Of a DNA stretch of 64,000 bases, positions 36,197 through 48,666 are shown piece by piece (position 1 is the stretch's first letter; every line of letters begins with the position of its first letter). The stretch is from Papaver somniferum (taxonomy: Eukaryota; Streptophyta; Magnoliopsida; Ranunculales; Papaveraceae). The stretch lies in contig NC_039359.1 in NCBI RefSeq assembly GCF_003573695.1, positions 141,071,112-141,135,111 of the forward strand. The letters run 5' to 3'. Made by a program: the position numbers and the translations under genes. The notes below the pieces were generated by a model, which did not search any database, was not told the DNA's origin, and was given only the letters and a program-made list of their open reading frames with translations.

Positions 36197-38722
36197 TGTC
36201 AAGAAAACTATATATGGAAACTGTCGAGAAGAACTGTCGCTAAGCTAAGAACATGCGACAGTTTTAAACGACATCCCAGAAGTGTAGTCTGTTGTTCTTC
36301 GTCTTCTTCTTCTCTACAGCAGCAGAGAAGTTTCTCTGCAACTCTCTATTTTTCTCCCACAAACTCTCCATCCCTTTTCTAAGACATCTGATGGCCTCTT
36401 TATACCTCACCAGCTCCAAATCTTCCACTATAACTCCGTATAATTTTCTCTTTAATTCTTAGCAGATGCGGGAATATTTCTTTCCTGTTTTTCTTCTCTT
36501 CACGCCTCTGCTGCTGTCAAATCTCTTCAAATGCGTGTCATACACATTCTGGTGGAGTAATACTCGGTTTATTCACACAAGAAACTTCCAAAAATGTAGC
36601 CGAAGTCCAAAAATATCTCACATGAATATGCTTTATCTTGTTTAACTCCACGTAGCTTTCCTTTTCTTCTCATATGCGTGTTCTGAGCTGGATTTCCTTG
36701 TTTATCTTGGCTTGATAGGGTAGAATTTTGTTGAGTAAAGAATAAAATCTTCTCCCATGCAATACGTATCATCAAATATTTCGTGATAATCTTCCTCCTG
36801 AATGCAGTTCCCTGCATTATCAAAACTCTGTGTAACTCCTTGATTTTCTTAATTACAGCGCACTTATCATTCATGTTTCACTAGTAAAAAAATGATGTTC
36901 GGTAACAGTTAAAAAATGTTACTGTATTATTTCTGTAACAGTGTTAGTTTTTTTCTGCGGTGTTACTAAATCCCCTGTTACGGAAAGTTTATAAAACCTG
37001 TTACGGAATGACTATGGAAAAATGACTCATAAATTCTAAAACTGTCACTGTTACTAGGTTTTGGTAACAGTTTATTCAATATGTGTTACTGAATAATTTC
37101 TACGGTGATTGTTTTTCATAAAACTGTTGTTATTCTTTGAGTAACCGTAACAGTTTTTATGAAAACTGTCATAAAAAACAGCATAAAGGTAAAAAATTTA
37201 TAGTGAAAACTACCACCACCTCCACCACTAGTGCCGCCATCACCTCCATCACCAGCACCGTTGCAACCATTACCACCATGCCCGCCACCATTCCACAACC
37301 ATAAGTTGGGTTTCTTGAGCTTGAAATATAAATTTTATAAAATTACTCTTCACAGGATTCGACCTTGAGACCTATTACACCTAACTATAACTCTTGAACC
37401 ACTATTCCATGCTTTATTTTTGGTTAATGTTATCCATACAAATATTTATCCTCACTAAACAATAAACCATCGACCTCCACCACAACTTTCGTTACCACCA
37501 CCTTCGTTGTCACCGCCCACCTACAACACATTTATATTGTAGTATTTCTACATATCGTACCACTTGTTTATTATTTTTATTAGATTTGAATTTCTATTAA
37601 ACCTTAGATAACCATCCATGAGCAATGGCTGGATCTAGTGCACGAAATTGAATCAACAAGTAAATTGTGACATGTCGGTCTAAAGCTAGGTAATATTTTT
37701 GAAATGGATTCCAGATAACTAGTTATGCAGATAAATAGTAACAGTTGTTTTATAGAAATGTCATGATATGGTCAACTATAGTGACATATTAAATCTGTTA
37801 CAGTAACATTGGTATATGGTAACGGTTGGTCTAAAAAATGTTACGATAATGTCAATTACGGTGACATATTAAATGTGTTACAGTATAATGGGTATATAGT
37901 AACAGTTTGTCTAAATAAATGTCACGATAATGTCAACTATGGTAACATATTAAATTTGTTACAATAACATGGGTATATAGTAACACTTATTATAAAACTG
38001 TTACAATATACAGCCTAGATGACACTATGTAACAGTTCTTACAAAAACTGTTACCATTATTTAACAACCTAACATTTAGTAACAGGTAATTTACGAACTA
38101 TTACCTTATAAAAGCTTGAACTGTTACTAAATGTCACTTTTCTACTAGTGTTTGGTAAAAATAAGTCATTCTCCAACGAAAACAGAAAGAAAATCTCGAG
38201 AAGATCACTTGTAATCACTTCCAGAAACTCGATATCTTTTCCACACTCTGTTTCGCTTCACACGGATATCCAACCCAATTTTTTCGAATACAATGACTAT
38301 ACCAAGCCCGTTTACTGCTAACAGGTCCAACAGAACTGAATCCAGCGATTGAATCTTCTTTAATTGCCACCAAAAATCGAATCCTAATATTTGCTGCCAT
38401 TTTCCCGCCAAAAACCAGATTCAAATGGGGAAGAAGATGGTCGCCCCTTAACAGAGATGGGGTGCGAATAGCCAAGGGTGTAAATAGTAAAGAAGGTGCC
38501 CCTTATCAATGAGGTGTCCCTTAGTAATTGAGGTGCCCCTTAACCAATAGTGAGAGTCTGAATAACATGTGTCCTCCGGGGGTGCTTTTAACAACTTTTC
38601 GAGCAACATTTTCCACAAGAGCTTATTTCCTTAAAAACACTTAAAACAAGATTATTAGTGATAAAATGAGTCTCAGCTAATGTATTTATTGGTGAAAATG
38701 TGTTGCACTTTGGTGCTTATCA
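36197..38722 (-). repeat. LTR-like copy C of the minus-strand array (split by a CACTA element)
   Basis: About 1.25 kb without the 1275 bp of CACTA element plus duplication. It ends TTATCA at 38722, then continues AATGCACCAGG rather than the AATTCCCCC spacer found after A and B, so this is the outer end of the array. Confidence 0.65.
36879..38150. mobile_element. Short non-autonomous CACTA element, 1.27 kb
   Basis: Termini CACTAGTAAAAAA and TTTTCTACTAGTG with target duplication TTT (36876-36878, 38151-38153); the empty site is in copy B (CCTGTTTGGTAAG). The ends are filled with direct and inverted copies of GGTAACAGTT/AACTGTTAC-like 10-mers, the usual subterminal transposase-binding repeats of CACTA elements. 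The interior has no transposase; the glycine-rich frame at 37116-37298 is a CCACCA-type simple repeat read on the minus strand. Confidence 0.9.
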
Positions 38723-39430
38723 AATGCACCAGGACCATGTATACATAATGAAGATATCACAGTCAACAATGATGGCCTTTAGTTGCTTCTAAAGAGGTGT
38801 TACTGCAAAGTTGCTAGCTCGGCGTTTTTGTATCGATTTGCATATCCACGTGACAGCGCAATTTTTTTATTTTCCTATTGCTGTTAGAAGCACCCTAAGG
38901 TATATACCTGATAGTGTTGCTAATGATGATGGTGGAATTGTGATAAACCTCAGCTAAAACATAGTATGCAAACTCAATAAATCTGTGTGTCGTTATTGGC
39001 CCATCCAAAAGAATTTGGTCCTCTCTTAGGCTTAACAAGGTAAAATTATTTTATTGTGGTTTTAAAAAGAACACGCAATTGGGAGATATGGAAAGTAATT
39101 GGGGATATGATAATAGGACAAAATTGGAATTTAAATAGTAAATAAAAGTTACCCCATATTCATGTATTTTAACTAAGTCATAATCCACCCCTCACTAATC
39201 ATGTTTAATAGCTAAATTAATAGATCAGTTTGATAATGATTAGTATAAATCATAATCACTTCATTTGGGTGAGAGTATAAGGAAATTTTTTGAGGTAATA
39301 GGAATTTGGTTAAAAAATGAGTACTCCCGACTTACAAAATGCCGACAAAAACGATGCCAAAAAATGGATACTCCCAACTTACAATGCCGGTGTTGTAAAT
39401 TATTTATCGAGCATGCCGACACCATTTTTC

Positions 39431-39608
39431 GGCATGGTCTTCATTATTTCTGGCATGGTCTTCATTATTTCTGGCATGGTCTTCATCACTAATACAATGC
39501 CGGCGATGTAAAAAAAAAATCATTTCCGGCATGGTCTTCATCACTTCTGGCATGGTCTTCATCAATTCTGCCATGGTCTTTATTTCCGGCATGGTCTTTA
39601 TCACTTCC
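39431..39608 (+). repeat. 21-bp minisatellite
   Basis: Units of GGCATGGTCTTCATTATTTC plus T start exactly at 39431, 39452 and 39473; after a 35-bp break containing AATGCCGGCG, four more degenerate units follow to 39608. Confidence 0.85.
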
Positions 39609-39885
39609 GAACGTAAAAAAAAAGAGGGCCAAATTACATAATGGTCATACTTTTTGTAATTCGGTCACAAAATGATCTTACTTTTGTAATTCATTTACAA
39701 AATGGTCTTTTTCCATCCGATTTAACACTTTTGAATAAAACGGTGTTACCTTTTCCGAAAATACCCTCTCTCAAAATACCCTTCCTAGTTAACTAATTAG
39801 TTGAAGTGGTGGTGATGAAGCGGTGGTGGTGGAAGCTTAAGAATCTCTGTTAAACCCCGAAGGGGAAGCGGTGAACCCTTTGGGT

Positions 39886-39965
39886 GAATGCGGTGTAACG
39901 ATCCTGAATGCGGTGTAACAAACCTGAATGGGGTTTTACGATCCTGAATACGGTGTAACGATATG
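39886..39965 (+). repeat. 20-bp minisatellite, four units
   Basis: Four 20-bp units of the form GAATGCGGTGTAACGATCCT, with one to several substitutions in units 2-4. Confidence 0.8.
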
Positions 39966-41557
39966 TAAGCGGCACCACCACCACCTACAAATAGCACCAC
40001 CGTCAAAAAAATTATAATGAAAGCAAAAGTTAAAATTGTGTATGGAGGGATAAATATAAAAGACACGTAGGTAATTTCATTAACATATTTAACTGTGAGT
40101 CACCCCTTAACTCTCTTTTTAACGGAAGTATGATCATTTTGTTAATAGTTTGTAACGGTAGGATGCTTTTGTGAATCGAGTCCTAATACTAGGACTGTTT
40201 TGTACATTTTCTAGAAAAAAAGACATTTTCAAAGTGAGTAGCCGACATAGAAGGAGAAGAGATTTTAAAAGGGAGTGAGAAATGTTTAGGATTTGAAAGG
40301 GAGTGGGAAATATTAAGGTTTGATTTGGTTTTTATTTTTTTCAAAGGATAATCCTAAAAAACACTCCTTGGCAGAAACTATTGGATGAAGATATTAATTA
40401 ATTTATATCCCCTAATTATTTTATATATCCCAATTGCACGTTCTTAAAAAAAAAAAAAAAAAAAACATATCCTCACCGATTATTACAAACCATTTTTATC
40501 CTTTTCGTTTTGGTCGTACTTTAACATACTTGAATGAATTCTCTTTCCAGTAGATCGCAGAACTCGTTAGCATACAGTAGTTGTTATCATTGCAATATTG
40601 TCCGGGAAAAAGTAAAACTAAGTATAAATGGATACAAATCTTTTTTTTTTTTTTGCAGAATCAGTTTTGACATATGGACAGGACACTTTTCAAATAATTT
40701 TTGGATAGTTCAACAACCCTCTTCATGCTTCATCCTAAAGATTACTTAATATGATAGATTTTTTAGAAAACCTATAGTGAACAATGTAAAACTTGTTACT
40801 TACTGTAAACTTTAAAATATAAAAAGTCCAAGCAAATCAGTCATCACACTTGCTCAATCAGTCATACTGGGGACTTCAAAAGATGGGAGATTATTGCAAT
40901 TAGGGGGAGGAACCTGGCAGTTCGTTTTAGTTACCATGGCACTATGAATACTGGCATTAACATCAAACTATGGCATATACATAGACACGCCAAGCAACCC
41001 CTACCATTTCGTTATTATTTGGGTTCTATGGAAAAACGGGTGTCGACCGAAATTGTGAGAATAACCATGTTAACATATTCTTCTTCTATCATCGTACAAT
41101 TTGATAATTTCAGGTTTCTTTTTCTCTTACTTATTTTTCATAAATGGATATAAAAAAATACATTTTTTTTTGGTCAACTTAGTAACGTTTTTTTAATGAA
41201 GGATGCGTAATGATTACATTAAAATAAACATATTTGTAGATCACACTGTCCAAACCGTTTTAGTAACATGCAGCCCCTGGGTGACGCCGCTAAGTTAGCT
41301 TTAGCAGCCTGTACAATATGTACCATATTTTGTAATAATGGTTTTTGGAACTTGTAGGATCGTTGGCAGTTACAAGGCGAATACAATTTGTAATGTTTTT
41401 TTTTTTTTTGCTAAGTGGCCTGACAACACAGACGCTAACTAATCACTCTAACAGCTCTAGTTATAGCTCTTCCCATAAAATCCGCACTCAATAAACTTGC
41501 AACTTCATTCGGTGGATGACCAAACCAGACACCCTCCATCTCCTTGGTCGCACCAGC

Positions 41558-44500
41558 TTATGACAAATAATCTGCCACAAAGTTCGCCTCCCTGTATCTT
41601 TGTTCAATAACAATGTCTTCAAAGTCCATCTTCAAGGTTTCAATATCGCTGATCAGACATCTGAGAAACCAAGGAACCTCAATTTCTTGGTTGCATAACA
41701 TCACACCATATGTTGAATCAGTCTCCACATCAAGTTTCCGGATCCCCATATCCCTAGCCAGAAGTAAACCATCTCTCACTGCCCACACTTCAGCAACATT
41801 GCTATTGTTCATGAAAACATGTTTAGCGAAACAAGCCCTAAACAGACCGCTATCATCTCGTATGACTCCGCCAATACCCGCATCTCCACACTGGTTTGAA
41901 GCTCCATCGCAATTAATTTTACAGTAACCCTGTCTCGGATGAATCCATGGGACTGTGATATCAATGGATTGAACCTCCTGTTTTTTCAACCTCCCACCAG
42001 CTCCTAGAAATCCTCTGACGCTTCTGAGAGCCATAGCCAGAACTCTATATGGTTGGAACTTAGCTTTGTTGAACACCCAATCATTTCTTCCTTTCCAAAT
42101 TGACCACAAAACATGTGGTAAAATGTATTTCCATTCTACTCCACCAATTTGTCCTGTAGCCTTACATAAATTCTTCAGCATGGTTGGGATGTAAAATCAA
42201 CTTTTGGTTGGAAACCAAACCATCTCTCTATTTTCTTCCATATTGGCTTGACAACTGCACAGTCAAAGAAAAGGTGATAAGTCGTTTCAAAATCCCTGTC
42301 ACACAGACTGCACCCAGGGTGAGGAGCTATATGTTTCCGGTAAAGTGTGACTCATTTAGATTGAGTCTATTGTGGCAGAAAAGCCACAAAAAGGCTTTTA
42401 TCTTCTGTGGACACACCAACCTCCACAGAAATCTTCAATCCAAGTTAGGTAATTGATTACCCAATTTATTAGAGATAATGAAATTATAAGCCTCTTTTAC
42501 CGTGACATCTCCATTTTTGCTTTGAGACCAAACAATTTGGTCTCTGCTACCGCTAGTCACACCGATTGGTTTAGCTTTTATATCCGCAACCACCTGTTCA
42601 GAAATAAACATGTCAATTGAATCCAAATTCCAATTTTTAGTTTGTGGATCAATTATATCTTTAACAAGCATAGATGGAACATTCTATTTAGATACATTTG
42701 CAATGTCAGATAAAGGAAAATTCGAAACCCAACGACAATTCCACAAATCGATATCCTCCCCATCACCTATATTCCACCCAATACAAGATTTAATGGCATC
42801 CCTACCTTTCAAAATACTCCTCCAACTCTTAGAACTATTGGTCTTACTCGTACAGGTACAGAAATCCACTTCTGACTGGTACTTGGCTTTTAAAATCTTC
42901 GTAACCTCTGATCAGGGTTAGCAAGGATTCTCCATGCCATTTTAGCAAGGAGGGATAAGTTACTACTTTCTGTGTCCCTAACTCCTAATCCACCATATTC
43001 AACAGGCCTACAAACCTTAGTCCAACTGATCTTATGAATGCTCTTTCGGTCCTTGTCCCCGTCCCAAAGAAAATTACTTTTATATCTATTTAATCTAGAT
43101 ATTAGTCCTCGTGGAAGTTTAAGTACAGTCATAACATGATTTGAAACGGGGTCAAGAGAAGATTTTAAGAGAGTAGTTTTTCCGGCAACATTCAAAGATT
43201 TAGATTTCCAACCTTGAAGTTTATTAACTAATTTCTCTGTCAAATCGTTATAAGTATTAGCACTAACCTTCCCCCACTAAAGTGGAATACCAAGGTACTT
43301 ACCTGGGTCTCTTGCTACTTGGACTTTCAAAGCATTAGCCATATCTTTAGTAAAACTCCTTCCCAAATTTGCCGATATGAGAAGAGTGGACTTAGCATCA
43401 CTAATCAATTGCGCTGACCACCTGCAAAAGGTACCCAAAATCGTTCTTAAATTACAAGAATTTTTGTATGTAGCCTTGAGAAAAATGATACAGTCATCAG
43501 CGTAAAGAGAATGCGACACCACCAAAGCTCCTCTAGCAGTGGAAATCCCGGTAATATCTTTCTCCTTAAGACCTTTATTTATCATTCTAGCCAAGGCCTC
43601 CATGCAAATAATGAATAGAAAGAGGGATAAAGGATCCACTGCCTCAATCCATTAGAGGGACTGAAAATAGCACTAGTAGAGCCATTCACAAGCACCTGAA
43701 AAGAGACAAAGTTAATGCATATCTTAATCCAGTGTATGAAACTAGGTGCAAATCCCATGCACTGTAATATTTTAAGAAGAAAATACCAACTAACTCTATC
43801 GTATGCCTTGTCAAAGTCCAATTTCAATGGCATCCATCCTTTACTACCTTTTTTGTGCTTAAAAGAATGTATAATTTCATTGCAAAGAATTGCAGAGTCG
43901 GAAATGGACCTTCCTGAAACAAAAGCATGCTGATTCAAGGAAATTATCTTTCCAAGAAACGGCCTTAACATATTAGCAATGATTTTTGTTATCACCTTCG
44001 TAGAAAAATTACATAAACTAATATGTTTGTGATCTTTTATCGTACTAGGACAATACTTCTTACGTATCAAAGTTATAAAAGTCTTATTGAGCCTAGCATC
44101 TCGACAACCAATATGAAAGAAATCAGTAACCATTTTAACAACACTATGTCCCACTTGGTCCCAATATTTAGTGAAAAAATATCCTTGAAGCCCATCCGGG
44201 CGCGGGGCTTTATGGGACCCTAATTGTCTAATTAGGGGTGAGCATTTGGCCCGTAATTCGTGAATTTAATCGGGACCAACCGTTCATTTGCGGATGGATG
44301 TCCGGACCGTTCATTAATGGGTTGGATGCGGATGGAGTTTTTGAAATCCAACGGATTACGGATCGGATCCGGATGCAACTTTGAAAATTCGTTGGACATC
44401 CATATCCATTAAATTAAGTGCATTTATATAGTTCTAGAGAATACTATGAATCATTTAGGAATTCTTAAGATGTTTACTTGGGGTGTTGTACATGACAGTT

Positions 44501-44964
44501 TTATATTTGTATACATATATAGGATATGTAGGTTTTATGAGGAGTTATTTGTGTTAGCTTTGTTTTCTTTATTATAAATTTTAACTAAAACAAATCCATT
44601 GAATTATCCATATCCAAACATCATCCGTGTATCCATTAGATGCAAATCCATCGGATATGGATTGGATGCGGATGCCAAATTTGAAATCCATAATGTATTG
44701 GATTGGATGCGGATGGGGTGAAAACGGGTCCATACCGGCCCATGCTCACCTCTATGTCTAATAGCAAGCTTAATTTCTTTCAGCACAACAGACCTAGTGA
44801 GCAAATCATTATCACTCCCAGTAATAACAGCAGGAAAAAGAGTTTCAATAGCATTAGTATCATAATCACCATTACCCGTAAAAAAAATTACAAAAACGCT
44901 CGACAATATGATTCTCAATGTCAGAGGGATCATCCAACCAACTACCATTGTTGTCTTTTAATCT
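41558..44964 (-). pseudogene. LINE ORF2 remnant: reverse transcriptase, zinc-knuckle and RNase H
   Basis: Read from high to low coordinates: linker (DDPSDIENHIVERF), the hAT insertion, then reverse transcriptase fingers and palm (RPDG near 44200, LDFDKAYDRVSW, then a frameshift at about 43636 that breaks the GDPLS motif). The catalytic box YADD is at 43493-43504. After a stop near 43276 come thumb-like sequence (43243-42890), a zf-RVT region (42680-42190, with CSLC and HLFFDC-like pattern) and an RNase H domain (42180-41558) with DGAS, AEVWAVRDGL and ETDS carrying the acidic residues. Several frameshifts and stops make it non-functional. Plant L1 elements with a C-terminal RNase H are a known group. 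Confidence 0.88.
44233..44754. mobile_element. hAT-type MITE inside the LINE
   Basis: 522 bp, starts TAGGGGTGAGCA and ends TGCTCACCTCTA (one mismatch in 12), flanked by an exact 8-bp duplication TGTCTAAT (44225-44232, 44755-44762). It is rich in GGATGCGGATGG-type motifs. Removing it rejoins the LINE frame. Confidence 0.92.
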
Positions 44965-44980
44965 AATACAATTTGTGATG

Positions 44981-46803
44981 TACAGATTGTTTGAAATTAC
45001 TATTAGAGCATCTCCTTCCAAATATTTTCTATGGCATTTCAATCACAGAAAATGGAGATATCAACTCCTTCCTTTATATTGTACTGAAAAATTAACACAA
45101 ACCTGCTTATCTTTTAGAGACGGAAAGAGTATTTTTTGGATCATTGTTAATCTCATATCTATCCTCTTTAGCTTGGACATATTTTCCCATTGATAATTTT
45201 AGAATTGGTGTCGAGTTATTTTGAAATAAATATGAGTTTGCATCCACTCCGTTCAGTTGCCCATTAGATGACAGCTTCTGCTTCTTTATTATCTTCTACT
45301 TGTTGTTTTTTTATTATGCAATTTGTATATGATTCCCCAGCTTCAATAATGTTTTTTGTGTAACCAATAACCGCACCAGATGCAAGTTTAATCTGGTGTT
45401 ATATTTTCATCAATTAAAAGTCAATGCACCCAAATTCAGTGTTCTAAATCATTTTCAAGTGCATTTTTTTAAGTTAAATAATACGGCATACCTTCCTTGA
45501 CAGATGCCCCTCAACGTGTGGATAATAATTGCAATCACATTAAATATACTGATATAAGAGTCTTCTGTAAATGAATACTCTACAAAGTAATATATTTCAT
45601 AATACAAATAATAAATAGAAAATGGCTCTTGGGAATATATTTATAAAGAGCTCCTCTTACAGGATACCTTCGGATTGACTCCACTTGGTATAATAAATTT
45701 TAAGAAAATGAGTCTATACATCCACGATTTATAAAAGGGAATAAAAGATACCGGTATTATTTAGGCATATAGGACAAACAAGCATTAACAGATCTTGACC
45801 GTCGGATTGCTCAATTGATATCACCCCGCTAATAGTGGTATTCCTTTATAAATCATGTATACATCGTCCACCACCAAATTTTAAGAAAATGAGTCTATCA
45901 TCGTCCACTACCAACCAGGTAGTTAATTATCTTTTAATAGTCGAATCTGTAACCTCCATTCTGATAAGAAACATGTTACCAGGTAATTAATCTTACCATT
46001 ATGGGTAGTCTTCAGGAGTTACCATAACTATTATTCCTCATAAGAGGATTAGAAGGAAGGAAAATGAGCTACCATATCAATTATGTGAAACTTATTTAAA
46101 TATCCCTCAAAATCTACCTCTTGAAGTATACCATTATTCAACTTTTAAAAATACTCATACCTTCTAAAAGCGGAAGTAACTAGCACAAGTTGCACCTAGA
46201 AGTGGACGCAACTTTATACAAGTTGCTTTCAAAATTGGAAGCAACTATCTCTACTTGACTCCAAAAGTGGAAACAACCGTCTCACGTTGACTCCAAAAAA
46301 TATTATTTTTTACTTCTCGAGGGTATAAGTGCAAAGTCAACCAAAATGGAGGGTATTTAATATTTATAACATTCCCACTATCAACTATTGTGGTGATTTT
46401 CGGGAAAAATACAATTTGATATTATTTTGGATCTATTCTGACTTTACGGCCGGCAGACCAAAAATATAAGGGAAGTGCCGCAAATCGTGAAGATAAATAA
46501 CTTGAAAACAATGAGATCTAGCATAAAAAGGTTTCATTCTTCCCTTCTGGTGTTTGATTAGAGTGTTTTCAATGGGTTTGAGAATCTAAAAACAAAAAAA
46601 CGAGATCTAGGAATTGGGAATTTGGAGATTTTCTCTAAACAAATTCTTTCCGATAGTTATATAGATAAAATTTAATCTAATTTGACAAATTAACTTTGAA
46701 TGAAAGTAACTAAATACTCTCGTGCAAATTTATTGATTCTCAGTGGTTTTCTCTAAAGTAATTTTGTACCTTTAATTTTTTTACACTCCTTGTTTCTTAA
46801 AAG
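44981..46803. other. Intergenic AT-rich stretch
   Basis: No gene recognised. It contains a small inverted-repeat structure (listed separately) and, at 46150-46300, degenerate phrases around AAGTGGAAGCAACT repeated three or four times. Confidence 0.4.
45695..45898. repeat. Small inverted-repeat element flanked by 23-bp direct repeats
   Basis: Exact 23-bp direct repeats at 45695-45717 and 45876-45898 (containing TTAAGAAAATGAGTCTAT) flank about 158 bp. The ends of that interior are roughly inverted (GATTTATAAAAGG near 45728, CCTTTATAAATC near 45843). It resembles a MITE, but the flanking repeat is too long for a normal target duplication. Confidence 0.4.
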
Positions 46804-48329
46804 TTGAGTTATTTCATGTTTGCACGGTTCTTTGAGGCAAGGAGTAAAGACGACTATTCTCATATATTTTTTCAATCATATCCTCAAATTAAGAAAATTG
46901 AAGTCTTTTTGCCTTCAATTGGTCCACAAAGCATTGTTGAAGGTGTATTCCCCCATGATATTGGCAAATCTGTTAATGACATTAAACTTTTAGGGGGACC
47001 TGTGAGTCTGGACTTAAATTTTATAAGTGACATGATGTTGAGCAAGGTAAACAAGATTTTTCAGCTAATGTCTGCCATCAAAAAACTCAAGGATCCTCAA
47101 AGTAAGATGTTGATTATTACTTCGCAATTGCACTGGCATGTCCAGATTATATTTTGCAATGCAAACTACCAACCCTGCAGCTTTACAACAGGCTACTGAT
47201 CTTTTTGATGACCATTTATTCCAGTATTTGAGATTCTTAGTCACGGGACATGGAGACGATTTTGGTCCATTGAAATATAGACTAGCTACCTTTCCTATCA
47301 AAGATGGCGTCCTTGGTATCTACACTATGGAGAACACTCGTACCCCTAATGTTACCTTGCCCGACAGAGTCAGACTACTTCCTTGCAAATGGTGATACTT
47401 GGCAGCTTATACTCAACAGATAAAGGTTCTGCTTATCAATTGGCTCTTCAAAACTTTATTCACGTATGTGGATTACCTTCCAACTATTGCGTCGATGATA
47501 CTGCACCCACCACCCTTCTGTGAACTCCTTGGCAGTCACTTATGTTGATGCAGTTAGGAAGAAAATCCCCGTCCAATTTTCAATGTCTGCAAGAGACTCT
47601 ATTTTGTGGCAATGTAATTGGGTTAAGCATGCACAAAATTATCTTTTGGCCGTTCCCATTAGTGGGCTTGATTAATGGCTCGGACTCAGAAAATTAGGGC
47701 AGTAATTTGCTACCGGTTTGGTATCCCCTTGTTTGTCGAGGATGGTTTGTGTTCAAGCTGCGAGACCTATGGATATTTTTGGTGACCACACGCTCCACTG
47801 TGCCAAAGATGTTGGACTCAAGTTTCGACATGACCTTGTATATGATATAATTGCGGATATTTGTTACAAGGCTAGCTTGTCGTGCGCAATTAAAGAAGTT
47901 GCTTTGGGTTTTTTGTCAAATAATAACAGGGATCTAGTCCTGTGGAAATCCTTATCTATAACTGGGAAAATGTCCAAGATTTGGTTATGGATGTCACAGG
48001 TGTCTCACCTTTCACTGGTGAAGGTACTCGTGCTTCCATTCCAGGCCAAGCCATTTCGAAAGTTGTATTGCGTAAACGTACCCAAATACTTGGATGGATG
48101 TGTCTCACATGGTTATGGTTTAGGTGTTTTAGCCTTTTCTACTTTGGGAGAGCTTAGTGAGGATACTTTGTGTTTTTTTAAGCGTTTGAAGAATTGTCTA
48201 GTTAATAATGATGCTAGTAGTGGTGGTGTAGGCAGTTTTATTTTTCATAAATTGGGTATTGTTATTCAAAAAGATGTCGGGGCCCAGCTTGTTGCTAAGT
48301 TACCAACCAAAGCTATGTACGAACCCTAA
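46804..48329 (+). pseudogene. Frameshifted retroelement-like pseudogene
   Basis: Open segments 46804-47199, 47138-47395 and 47718-48329 read as one protein with several frame changes and stops between them. The N-terminal part has LLGGPVSLDLNFI and then LFDDHLFQYLRFLVTG; the C-terminal part has FGDHTLHCAKDVGLKFRHD, then in a shifted frame (47942-48070) a D-x-T-G-V-S-P-F segment, followed by GYGLGVLAFSTLGEL and VGAQLVAKLPTKA. This order resembles the C-terminal half of a plant family often annotated as reverse-transcriptase-like, in which a C/H motif precedes a PD-(D/E)xK-like endonuclease fold. The assignment is from memory. The reverse transcriptase core itself is absent here. Confidence 0.5.
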
Positions 48330-48666
48330 TGATTTTTGGTTTTTGGTTTTTTATTAAAAATTAAAAATAATTATGATTATTTCACAATTAAAAGATACTT
48401 AAAAATAATCAATTAAAAGGACAATTTAAAAATACTGACTTGTTTAATAAACTAGCTCAATTTTTATGAAAAGACAAAAATTTAAAATAAATATTTCATC
48501 AATCTTTTTTTTTATTAATCGGGTTTGGCAAATTCAAAATAGTAAGGAGATGCAAATGTTTAACAAACATACTAGGTAATTTATTATTTTTGAAAATGTT
48601 TAACAAAAAGATAAGAAAAAATATTTTTATGGTTAGATTGTAAATATTATTAAATGTTACTATATA
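48330..48666. other. AT-rich spacer
   Basis: Very AT-rich with no open frame or repeat recognised. Confidence 0.4.

Larger units (their letters stand above)
38723..41379. other. Intergenic stretch with orphan frame and minisatellites
   Basis: No complete gene. A stop-bounded frame at 38793-38957 ends in a plausible protein tail (RYIPDSVANDDGGIVINLS) but has no ATG or recognisable domain. Two minisatellites are listed separately. The stretch 39630-40210 has partly inverted ends built on ACAAAATGGTC-like phrases and may be an old MITE. Confidence 0.4.
41396..44964 (-). mobile_element. 5'-truncated L1-type LINE
   Basis: Minus-strand non-LTR retrotransposon. Its 3' poly(A) appears as the T run at 41396-41410. 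It is flanked by a 16-bp target duplication AATACAATTTGTAATG (41380-41395) and AATACAATTTGTGATG (44965-44980), one mismatch. The 5' end lies in the linker before the reverse transcriptase, so the endonuclease domain is missing, the common outcome of incomplete target-primed reverse transcription. A hAT MITE interrupts it. Confidence 0.9.

Noticed and set aside
37116..37298. Glycine-rich minus-strand ORF
   Set aside because: Lies inside the short CACTA element and is a CCACCATCACC-type low-complexity stretch.
41613..41927. Plus-strand ORF of 104 residues
   Set aside because: Antisense shadow of the LINE RNase H domain.
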